From NCBI GenBank assembly GCA_018398765.1, contig JAHBMJ010001340.1, forward strand, positions 1 to 25,000: a DNA stretch of 25,000 bases, given 5' to 3'. Positions 1 to 12,933 of this stretch are shown piece after piece. The translations under genes were made by a program, and so were the position numbers. Numbering within the stretch: position 1 is the first letter of the stretch; every line of letters starts with the position of its first letter. Source of the DNA: Chromera velia. Its lineage: Eukaryota; Sar; Chromeraceae. The notes under the pieces are model-generated. The model saw only the letters and a program-made list of their open reading frames with translations, ran no database searches and was not told where the DNA came from.

Positions 1-2202
1 GGCCCCGGCGCTGACGGCATGTGCACCACCACCAGGACCATCCGCGTCCCTGAGGTCTCCTCCCGCGATGTCCCTGTGACCACCACCACCGTCGAGAAGA
101 CCCCCTTTTCCGTTCCCGTCTCCAAGCAGGTCTCCGTGCCCGGTGCCCCCACCTGCCCCTCCGGCTCTTTCATGGAGGGTGGTGCTTGCATTGTGACTGG
201 ATCCTCCACTGAGTACTCCACTCAGTCCATCCAGACCTCCGTCAACGTCCCCACTTCCACCCCCGTGTCTTCTTCCGCTTGCCCCTCCGGCACCACCATG
301 GCTGCTGACGGCAGCTGCACTGCTCGTCTCTCCTTCCAGTCCGTGGAGCAGTCCTCTTCCCAGAAGTCTGTCCGCCTCCCCACCCTCTCCTCCAAGCCCG
401 CCACCTTCAACCTCCCCGCCACCACCCTCAGAACCGGCTCCACTTGCCCCCAGGGCACCTCCGCTCAGGCTGACGGTACCTGCACTGTGACCCTCAGAAC
501 CTCCTCCCTGGAGTCCTACGAGGTTCCTGTGTCTTCCCAGGTGCCCGTCATCTCCCAGGTCCCCCAGACCCTCACCCTCACCAAGCAGTTCCTCGTCCCC
601 TCCTACTCCTGCCCCGCTGGCACCATCGCTTCCGGCTCCGGTGCCTCCATGAGCTGCACCGTCACTCTCCCCTCCGCCTCCCCCGTCACTTCCTCCGCCC
701 CCAGAACCGTCAAGCAGGCCCGCTTCGAGAAGAGACCCGTCACCGTGACCGTCTCCAGAGTTGAGTCCACCCCCGTGTACTACTGCCCCACCGGCACTGT
801 CGAGAACGCCATGGGGGAGTGCACCACCACCATCACCATCCGCACCCCCTACACCGTCTCTGAGACCCACACCGCTTGCCCTGCCGACGCGACTGAGTAC
901 CCCGGTGCCGCCCCCGGCTCTTCCGACTCTTTCTCCGGCAAGAGCGCCGCTCCCTCCTGCAAGCGCGCCACCACCGTGACCGTCCCCGCCACTCTCCTCC
1001 CCGGCTCCAGAACTCAGAAGTCTGGCAGCTACGCCTGCCCCGAGGGCACCTCTCCCATCGGTGAGGGCGCTTCCATGACTTGCGCTGCCCCCAGCTACGA
1101 GACTGTCCCCATGGAGTCCTACACCACCTCCTCCATCGCCTACGAGACCTCCACCGTCACTGAGACCGTCCCCAAGCTCTACAGATATGAGACCCGCACT
1201 GTGACTGAGACCGCCACCACCGAGGAGGTCTACACTGTGTATGACGACATCGTCCTCGAGGAGACCTCCGTGTCTCTCTCCACCTCTTCTTACACCGAGA
1301 CCGTCCCCGCTCTCGTCTCTTACTCTGTCGCTTCTGAGTCTGAGACCGTGACTGTGTCCAACGACCGCATCAGCTACGTGTCCTGCTCTGATGCCATGTC
1401 CGGCAACTACGGACCCGGCGCTTCCCTTGCTCCCGGTGTCTCTGGCTCTTGCCTCACCGAGACCAAGTTCAGGGTTGTGACCAACTCCTACACCGAGGCC
1501 GTCCCCGCCGTCGCCACCTACTTCACCGAGGACTTCTCTGAGACCACCACCGTTGAGGAGACCTTCCAGACTTACGACACCTCCTCCATGACTGAGACTT
1601 CCCACTCCGTCTCCACCGACTACACCATCGAGGCTGTCGGCCCCAACACTCTTGTTGACTACGAGACCTCCTACGCCCCTGAGACCGTCACTGAGACTAA
1701 GATTGTCTCCACCCCCGTCCCCATGACTGAGACCGTCTCCATGATCCCAACTTACACCACCGAGACTGTGATGGAGACCGCCCACTCTGAGACCGTTGGC
1801 ACTGCCAACCAGCCCTCTACCATGATGACCTCTCAGCTCTCCTACCGCACTGAGACCATCTCCGAGACCGTCGTCCCCACCACCACTTACCGCACTGAGT
1901 CTTCCACCACTTACTCCTGCCCCGCCGGCACTGTGGACACCGGCTCTGCCTGCGCCTCCACCGTGTCCATCCCCGCTGAGTTCTCTTGCCCCGCCGGTTC
2001 CTCCTCCTCCGGCTCTGCCGCTGGCGGATGCACCAAGACCACCTACACTCAGGTGACCTCCTGCCCCGAGGGTTTCACTGACACTGGCAAGAAGTGCGTG
2101 ACCACTGCCTCCATTCCTGCCACCCCCATGGCTGCCCCCGCCCCCACCAAGTACTCCGCTCCCACCAAGCACTCCCGCCGTCACGGCCACAAGCACGACT
2201 AA
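1..2202 (+). CDS. Oocyst-wall-like Cys-rich repeat protein, C-terminal part (5' end outside window)
   Basis: The frame is open from base 1, and codons before the first ATG (19) already belong to a repeat ending in a Cys, so that ATG is internal and the start lies upstream. The visible 733 residues hold about a dozen modules of the form CPxGT...C, for example CPSGTTMAADGSC and CPAGTVDTGSAC, separated by Ser/Thr/Pro/Val-rich linkers. A central block (about residues 370-640) is rich in TETVP-type repeats. The tail is basic and His-rich (SRRHGHKHD). Paired cysteines in CPxG modules resemble the oocyst wall proteins of Cryptosporidium and Toxoplasma, which are secreted and disulfide-crosslinked in resistant walls, so a cyst-wall or extracellular-matrix role is inferred. 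There is no intron in 2.2 kb. Codon use is extreme: Lys and Glu appear only as AAG and GAG, with C-ending codons favoured elsewhere, unlike the neighbouring genes. Any Cys-rich surface protein is the alternative. Confidence 0.8.
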   Translation, partial: GPGADGMCTTTRTIRVPEVSSRDVPVTTTTVEKTPFSVPVSKQVSVPGAPTCPSGSFMEGGACIVTGSSTEYSTQSIQTSVNVPTSTPVSSSACPSGTTMAADGSCTARLSFQSVEQSSSQKSVRLPTLSSKPATFNLPATTLRTGSTCPQGTSAQADGTCTVTLRTSSLESYEVPVSSQVPVISQVPQTLTLTKQFLVPSYSCPAGTIASGSGASMSCTVTLPSASPVTSSAPRTVKQARFEKRPVTVTVSRVESTPVYYCPTGTVENAMGECTTTITIRTPYTVSETHTACPADATEYPGAAPGSSDSFSGKSAAPSCKRATTVTVPATLLPGSRTQKSGSYACPEGTSPIGEGASMTCAAPSYETVPMESYTTSSIAYETSTVTETVPKLYRYETRTVTETATTEEVYTVYDDIVLEETSVSLSTSSYTETVPALVSYSVASESETVTVSNDRISYVSCSDAMSGNYGPGASLAPGVSGSCLTETKFRVVTNSYTEAVPAVATYFTEDFSETTTVEETFQTYDTSSMTETSHSVSTDYTIEAVGPNTLVDYETSYAPETVTETKIVSTPVPMTETVSMIPTYTTETVMETAHSETVGTANQPSTMMTSQLSYRTETISETVVPTTTYRTESSTTYSCPAGTVDTGSACASTVSIPAEFSCPAGSSSSGSAAGGCTKTTYTQVTSCPEGFTDTGKKCVTTASIPATPMAAPAPTKYSAPTKHSRRHGHKHD

Positions 2203-3677
2203 GCGCCAGGCGCTGCATAAAGGAGCACAGCAAGGCCTTGCATCAGTTTGAAGCTTCACTTTGACCGTGGAACAAAGAAAATGTGTCAGGGAAGGCTGAC
2301 TGATATGAGTTGAAGTCACGTGTGAAAGTGGTTTCAAGGCAAGAGTGCTGCATCGATCGTTTGTTAAATTCCCTCTTTTTGCGTGTCCTTTTCTGCAACT
2401 GAGTGTGTGTGACAGTATTCTGTGTGTGGGCCCGATGTGTGTCCGCCGACCGCTGATTGTTCACGTTCGTGTGCATGTGTCTGCATGGTTGCTTACCCCT
2501 TATCAAGCCCACACACAGAAGCTTGGGGCCATGCTCGTCGCTCGATAAACACGTATGAACGCCTTTTTGCAAACGACAAATTCAAGCTTCGTGTTTTGGT
2601 GGTAGCGGTTGCTCAACGCTGCATGTGTTGCCGGTTGCTGATGAGTGACATCGCTATGAATTTTAAACTTTAATTAAACCTCGGTTTGTTGATTAATGAC
2701 TGACACTCGATCAATCAAAAACGTACATAAGTTTCACTAAGAGTTTCATAGTAAGTGTTTAAACTTTGAACTTAATTTTTTTAGATAATCCTTTATGACT
2801 GGTAATAATATATCAATCAATTAAAGTTAAAACCGTAGTAGAAACCTTAGATTTACAAAATTATTATAAATTATTGTTATATAATCGTTCATAAACACTA
2901 GCATAAACAGCGTATGTTAGCTTATAGCTGGTATTAGCTTAGCACGCTGATATCACTCTTAGTTAAAAAGGTTGTTTGCATGTATTTGCGTAGGATGATT
3001 GATAATTTTAGGAAGATAGTTAGTTTGTGCTTTTTTTTTGTGTACGTGTGCTCGATTGGAAGACACTGCAATATTTACTAGTAGCTAGTTTAGTCGGACT
3101 CAGAAATTTTAAAATTCAAGAATCTTATAAAAAAATAATATAGAAATTTAGAAAGTCACCGTATTTGCATGTGAAAGGATCAAATTCTTTAAATTCTATT
3201 TCAAGCATTGAACTGCCAAGAAGATCCAAGAAGCACACTTCTATTATCAAAATTTATCAAAATTACAGTCAAATAATTTAAGTTAATAGACAATATGTCT
3301 GTGCAATTTTAAATTTTTAATGTGTTCTAGATCGAATGTGTTTACTGTTGTTAGATCTGATGCACTAAAAGAATAGACGTTTCTAGTAGCACTCTAGCCT
3401 AAAAATCTAGATCTAGATTTTTTTTTCTTTTTTCTTTTATTACTGTGCGTCGCCTGGCTAAAATACTAAAACACATACGTTTTTCATATATATTATAGTT
3501 CTATGAGTGATTATAATAGTTAAACAAATGAATTTGGCTCAAAATGCTATAAGTTGTTTGCTACTTTAAATTTAAACTTGTTTCTAAGTACGTATCTAGT
3601 AGTAATTTCAACCTAATTAAAAGGAAGCTTTCGATTTCTTATTATAGTTGTATCTTTTTACTTCTCACGGTATCCCG
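2203..3677. other. AT-rich intergenic region between convergent genes
   Basis: It starts with a short 3' UTR-like stretch (GCGCCAGGCGC just after the stop could fold into a small hairpin). Composition then changes sharply near 2650 to about 1 kb of AT-rich sequence full of short A/T runs and CTAGAT-type motifs near 3400. I found no open frame with coding character, no tRNA and no recognisable mobile-element domain. It separates the 3' ends of the Cys-rich gene (+) and the glycoside hydrolase gene (-). Confidence 0.6.
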
Positions 3678-7496
<3,819 letters not shown>

Positions 7497-7728
7497 TTCA
7501 ACAGGCAGATCATAAGCAAAACTGGACGGTGCTTGCACGAACTGGAATGAGGTCACGCAGCATACGCAGAGAACATTTGTGGGGTCGTGCAAGTGATCTG
7601 CGAGTACGCCGTTTACCAACTGCTTGTAAGCATTACAGCGAGCACCTGTGCAGCGGAGGCGGCTGCTTACAAAACCTTCGAGGAGAATTGAAGCTTGATC
7701 GACCCTGGGACCACTTGATGGCAGGGAG
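7497..7728. promoter_or_regulatory. Short divergent intergenic region (candidate bidirectional promoter)
   Basis: About 230 bp separate the hydrolase ATG (minus, 7496) from the proposed ATG of the unknown gene (plus, 7729). Both promoters and 5' UTRs must fit here unless upstream non-coding exons exist. No clear TATA box was seen. Confidence 0.4.
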
Positions 7729-9594
7729 ATGAGGTACTTCGATTCTGAACGAGGATTTGAGGCTTCTGCGTTTCAGTCTGAGTTTTGTTGTTCGGGACAG
7801 TTCAAGGCTTCAGAGATGTTCACAGGAGATCCAGCTTGCATGTGCATAGACTCAAAGCACTCTTTGCTTGTTCAGTGAGTCGACGTCCCTTGAGTCGGCC
7901 CTTGATGTGTAGCTAGCCTGCATGGAGTGTACGAACAACGGTTGTTTCCACACGTACATGCAGAATTACGCTAACACGTGCAACACCGGATGATCGAAAC
8001 AACTGTTGTTCCGCATGCAACACAATTAAGCTAGCTATATATATTTCTGAATGCTGGCCATGCAGATGCATGCGGGATCGGTGAGCCTCAAACTACCTTC
8101 CGAATCTTCCCATCCTTTGAACAAAATTGGATGTTTACTTGTCCGTGCAGGTGTACGTCTACGCAGATGTGGGGCAATACCTCCACCACCTGCCTCGCCC
8201 CAACGCAGGCCCTCGAAATCTTTGGGCCTGTTTCTTGTGGTTGTTGCGGGCCCTCGTCCTCCGGGCCTGCCCTGGGGAGTGCGCGGAGGGCCTCGTCTTC
8301 AAACGGCTCTCCCTCTTCGACGGGAGGCCGGGCGAGGGGGACGGGGAGAGAGAGGCGTTCCATGAGGACGCCTTGAGGTGGGGGGCGGCAGTCTTTCTTT
8401 TTGATTATAAAACGGGGAAAAACGGGAAGCCAACGCAGGATTGAGGGAGTGGATCTCTCAGTGTGGGCTCGTCTGGGGACTAACTACGTCCTCGTGGACG
8501 ACCCCGGGGCTCTCTTCCTGTTGTTCTCCAAGGATTTCGACCTCATCGTGCCGAAGCAGGTTATTAAAGAGAAGGTCATTCCTGGAGAAACAGCAGCGAA
8601 GAGTTCTGTTCTTCCCACTCTCTCCCGCTCGGATCGGTCAGACAAGCAGTGACGCAGCGGTCGAATCCCAAATTCCATTGACAAGATGGTTATGAGGATT
8701 CGAAAAGTCGCACTCAGGGTTGTTGTCAGAAATGCACCGTTGAATGAATCTCTTTGAAATTCTCTTCTTTCGATGACATTGTGTAGGCTTCTCTTAGATC
8801 ATTCTGGTGCTTCGTGTGTCGCTTCCTCTCCGATCAGTTGATATTCCTCCGTTTCGCTGCTCGATTGCTCCCTGCAGTCATTCCGACGGAGAGGACAATC
8901 ACTCCGCCAAACACCCGAAGCGTAATGCAGAAGATTGGGACCTGGTCCAGTGAGTGACGATTTTCTTTTCAAGGTGATAAATTCAGTCTGCGTGCCCAAA
9001 ACCTTTTTTCATCTGAAGTCCCCGCCCTAGGTCCCCGCCTGCTATCCTTTTCTATAGCTCGAAGGAAGAGGAGCAATCTTCTGTCACAGAAGGAGAAAAT
9101 GTCTGTTCTCTCTTTTCTTCTGACCTCCGTTTGAAAAAATTCGCCGCTCGATTGCTCCCTGCAGGCACTCCAAGCAGGGCGAAGTTGACGTGGATCTAAA
9201 TCTGGCGGCTGCAAAATTTGGAGGTCAACACACACCCTCGGGTAGTCTTGAAGTGGTTTTGCATTCGTATGGTACTGAAGTGACTGTAGAAGTAGAGGGT
9301 CAAGAGGAGCATGCACTGTTCGCTGAATTCATTCAATTTGTTTTTCGACGTCCAAAATATGTGTAGCCTCTCTTGGATTCATAGATACAGCCAGTGATCT
9401 TTCGTGGTTTTTGAATTCAGTTCTTGCACTTTACAGAAATACAATCCACCAGAATCTCTGAAGAATTGCTAACACTTCACAAATGAAACGCTGCAGGCAC
9501 CCCCAAAACGACAGCGTCGACAGGGAGCTTCAGTTCCGACGGGGTGATCGAGGAGCTCGATGAGGATGATAACGTTATCGGAGTGCACCATTGA
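7729..9594 (+). CDS. Six-exon gene of unknown function
   Basis: Proposed exons: 7729-7869, 8151-8377, 8439-8636, 8878-8949, 9165-9223 and 9497-9594. All five junctions keep phase (0, 2, 2, 2, 1) and give 264 residues. Acceptors are GTGCAG, ACGCAG and three CTGCAG. The core reads CMCIDSKHSLL joined to VYVYADVGQYLHHL, a hydrophobic stretch NLWACFLWLLRALVL (possibly one membrane segment), then GVDLSVWARLGTNYVLVDD and LFLLFSKDFDLIVPKQV. The C-terminal exons are hydrophilic and acidic, ending EELDEDDNVIGVHH. I recognise no family. The least certain points are the start (earlier exons are possible) and the 61-base intron 8378-8438; the last three exons are well supported by continuous reading. No signal peptide is evident. 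Confidence 0.55.
8859..9223 (+). repeat. Duplicated intron-end/exon unit
   Basis: Introns 3 and 4 of the unknown gene end with the same 19 bases (GCTCGATTGCTCCCTGCAG, ending at 8877 and 9164). The following exons begin alike (HSDGE and HSKQGE). Parts of introns 3 and 5 also look alike (TGTGTAGGCTTCTCTT near 8781 and TGTGTAGCCTCTCTTGG near 9360). An old tandem duplication of intron plus exon is the simplest reading. Confidence 0.5.
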
Positions 9595-9833
9595 CTCAAC
9601 TTGAAGTCAGTTTCTTTTCAAATTGCTTTGTCCAGCTCCGCGTTTAGTGACGTCTCGTCTTTTCCTTGTGGTCTTGACAATGTGCTCTGTCTCTCTTCAA
9701 TGCTCTCTTTGGCACTCTTCGACATTCGTAGACCTTTCACGTGTGCCTTTCATCTTGACAATGTGACCAAAATGCCACTGCAAATGTCTTTGCTTACAGG
9801 AGGACTGTCGAAGAATCTGATGTTTGCGTGCCC

Positions 9834-9896
9834 GACTGACTGACTGACTGACTGACTGACTGACTGACTGACTAACTGACTGACTGACTGACTGAC
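9834..9896. repeat. (TGAC)n tetranucleotide tract
   Basis: About 15 copies of the GACT/TGAC tetramer, with one interruption (ACTAACTG). On the minus strand it reads (GTCA)n, the same tetramer found at the kinase exon 4 donor. Confidence 0.95.
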
Positions 9897-11145
9897 AATG
9901 CAGACTGAAGGGGGAGAGGGTGAGGGGAGTTCACGCGAGGGGGGGGTCTGAGCCGTTGAATCACTTAAGAAAAGGGGGGGGCTTGATCCGTTTAGTTACC
10001 CGCTTTCTTCCCTTTGATTCCTTAATTCCCTTCTTCGCCTTTCCTTTCCTTCTCATGCTCCTACTTCACTCGCATGGCCAAGGTCTGGAGCCTCCCCCCT
10101 CCCTCCCTGCTTTCGTTAATTCCTCCATGCATCCATCTCTTCGATCGATCTATCGATCAATCAAAATTGAAAATTGAAATCCGTCGATTCTCTCATCAGG
10201 CCGTCTGTCCCTTGATCCATCTATCTGTTCATTAATTGATTCTACTTGCTTAAAGGATTCGTTGATTTCTCCAAATGAAGCAACCATTGAACCGTCAAGT
10301 GTGCCTACAGTTGAAAGAAGAAATGGAGCGAGAAATAAAAGAAATTTTTGGCTTACATCCCTGCAACAGAGAGAAAAAGAAGTGGACGAAAGATTTTGAA
10401 CAGAAAAAGTTCGTCTTCGAAAACGATCGGAAGAGACAGAGAGGGACCGACAAAGACATATAGAGAGAGCGCGCGGGAAAAAGAGAGAGGACAAAGGAGA
10501 GATGGGTCCGAAGGGACTGGACGTGTTCAATTTTGTGTTTTGTTTTTTTCTATATCAGGAGAGACATACTGGAATTCGAAAAAATCTTTTTGGAGGGGGA
10601 GGGGGGGGGGGTTCAATTGACAAAGGAGCCTGAGACTGTGCGAGTGGGTGAATGAAGAAATAATAAAAACGTATGTTTAAGTGCAGTGGACGAGCAAAGC
10701 GGAGCGAAAGGGGTCTCACGACAAAGATGTCATTGAACCCTCTGGCAATTCTGCGTTAAGAAAGAAAGAAGTCCTTTTTCTATGAAGTAGGGGGCAGACA
10801 TCAACTTTCAAAGGATGACATGCCGTGACATGCATGGGAACAGAAAAAAAAGATAAAAAAAGAAAAGGCAGTGAATGAATAAATGGTCTAGTAAATAGCT
10901 AGGTAAATGGTTTGATCAATTCATCGAGTCCAGTTCAGTTCGAGTTCTATCACGCATCGCATTATAGAGTACTGCATAAGCCAACATGACGGTCCGACGA
11001 ATGGCTTAATGCATGGAGAGGGGTCAATTCGGTATAATTCGGGCATCCTAGGCTCCCCATAATAACTAAAAAAAAAAAAGAAATTTGCCTACTAAAAATC
11101 TAATTAGTTTTTTTTTTTTCCCCCTTAAAACAACGTTAACACCCC

Positions 11146-11158
11146 AACAACTGTTGTT
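11146..11158. repeat. Palindrome AACAACTGTTGTT in a hairpin
   Basis: The 13-base near-palindrome is flanked by CCCC and TGGGG, so the hairpin can extend with a CCCC/GGGG stem. The same 13 bases occur at 7998-8010, and both copies are followed by GCATG and GTTGCA/GCAACAC words. This may be a remnant of a small inverted-repeat element. Confidence 0.5.
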
Positions 11159-11319
11159 TGGGGTATTGCATGGGTGTTGCACACTGCACAACTTGCAGCA
11201 CAAGTGTTGTTAAAAAAAAAAAAAAAAAAAAATTAAATCAAAAATCAATTTTGGGCAATCACTTTTTTATTTTTCTAGGCCTAGTGCCTAGGCTAGTGAG
11301 CATCAATCTTCCTTCCGGA

Positions 11320-11379
11320 CATTCGGCTTTGGGGTGGGAGGCCAATCCTCTGGACATCAATCCTAATCCTAATCCTAAC
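11320..11379 (+). repeat. Dispersed repeat, copy 1, with (AATCCT)n tail
   Basis: This segment matches the reverse complement of 22651-22712. Both contain GGAGGCCAATCCTC and both end in short simple repeats (AATCCT here). Translations stay alike too (ALGWEANPLDINP here, ALGQEANPPDINP in copy 2). It may be the 3' end of a retroelement, but no catalytic domain is visible. Confidence 0.6.
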
Positions 11380-12037
11380 GAAATGCTCTCTCTAAGTCTC
11401 TCTTCATGAGGCATGCAATGAACTGAATTTTAAGTTACCTAGCAAATTGTCAGTAATTGCTAGCTCTCACAACAAATGAACATAGTGAGAAGGCCTAGCG
11501 TGGAACCTATCAATCAATCAATCACTAATCACTAATTAGATGGAAAAAAATATTTAAATACTATATAGCTTAAATATTCTTTTTGCAACTTTTGAAATGT
11601 ATATTTGTCCAATACATTTTCTAGTATATTTTATATGAAATACTCAGAGCTAGATGAAGGGTGAAATGCCATGCAATTGGGTGCGAACGCAAAACTGAAA
11701 GTGTTGCTGAAGATCGGCAGGGCCGGGGAAGGGCTTCTCTCTCTTTCTGGTCCTTTCTCTCTCATTTTATGCATCCCGATCTTTGCGCATGTCGGTTGAC
11801 TCACAGTCCAGCAGTAGCAGCTGCGGTGATCGATTCAGTTTTCTGGGAGAATGAACAATTGAATCAACTCATGAACCAACAAATTCATTCTGCAAGATCA
11901 GGCTGCATGTGATCGAGGTCAAGATTCGAGGGATTGACCAGAGGTCAGGAATTAATTGAAGCACCCCCGACCTTTCAATCTTATTTTTGATCGACATGGA
12001 GAGAACCAATGAAGACAGGTACGTTACCGAAGCGCAC

Positions 12038-12098
12038 CTCCCCGAACAGCAGACGTTCTTTCAGCCCACCATCACAGACTGCTTTCGTACTCATCCAA
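12038..12098 (-). other. Candidate orphan exon
   Basis: The acceptor GGTTACAG after a pyrimidine-rich stretch opens one of two readings: LDEYESSL and stop, or WMSTKAVCDGGLKERLLFGE up to a GTGCGC donor. It could be the true 3' exon of the secreted protein gene instead of the one at 12462-12394, or part of another transcript. Confidence 0.25.
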
Positions 12099-12393
12099 CT
12101 GTAACCGCCCGCAAGAAAGAGAAGAACAGACCTGCAAGTCTCTCTCTGGGTACTTGGATGAAGCGTCCCTCCCCCCCGCCCCCCCGCACTTTCCAGCCCC
12201 ATCCCTCCCTGCCCCAATTTGAGACGCAAGCCTTCGACTTGTTTAAGTCAGGCAAGGCACTCCCCCCAAATCCCCACATCCAAAAACCCAACCCAAATGA
12301 ACCAATTCTCCCTCCAGCCCTTTCATCCCCCCTTTTCCTTCCAAAGAAGTGAGATGAGATGAGAAGAAGTGAGTGCTCAGACAGCATGGGGCA

Positions 12394-12846
12394 TCACTCC
12401 CCATCACAATCGCCCCCTTCGCTTTGAAGACCGTCACTGCTCGCCAACCACCTCTGACTTCTCTAAACAAAAAGACAGACGCATTCCATTTCATTCCCTT
12501 TTCCTTCACCGCTCTCCTCCATGTCACGGCGTATTAGTCCAGAAGAAGAACCGCCCCCCTCCTTGAGACAAACAAATGCATTCATTTCTCGACGACAAGA
12601 ACTATCTATGTCGTTGGTTCTTTCTGCCCCTCCCTCTCCCTCTCGGAGAAGAAAGGAAAGAGAGATGGAACCAAAGAGACTTCTTCACTCTCCCGCAAGG
12701 AAGCGGAATGGAAGAAAGAGGGGAGGGGGGGTAAGCATAGAGCAGAAGAAGAAAAGAGCTCCTTCTCTCTCATCTCTCTCAATGGAACGATTTGAACTTG
12801 TCCGTCTCCACCGGAGCCTGCAACGACACAACAGCCAAACAAGGTC

Positions 12847-12933
<87 letters not shown>

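Larger units (their letters stand above)
9595..12037. other. Long stretch without a convincing gene
   Basis: It lies between two convergent genes. Open frames here are short and low in complexity. It holds a (TGAC)n tract at 9834-9896, purine-rich runs near 10440-10610, an A/T-rich segment with long A and T runs (11060-11240), and one copy of a dispersed repeat (11320-11379). Some of it is presumably 3' UTR of the flanking genes. No RNA gene was recognised. Confidence 0.5.

Noticed and set aside
761-979. Pro/Ser/Ala-rich plus-strand open frame inside the Cys-repeat gene
   Set aside because: Shadow frame produced by C-ending codons of the real gene.
7529-7732. Plus-strand open frame as an upstream exon of the unknown gene
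   Set aside because: No splice continuity with the next exon and no coding character; it overlaps the hydrolase 5' flank.
10150-10530. 126-codon minus-strand open frame
   Set aside because: Ser/Phe/Leu-rich low-complexity translation with no motif and no splice partners.
11362-11379. (AATCCT)n as an interstitial telomere repeat
   Set aside because: The unit does not match the TTTAGGG-type telomere repeat and only three copies exist; it fits a retroelement-like tail better.
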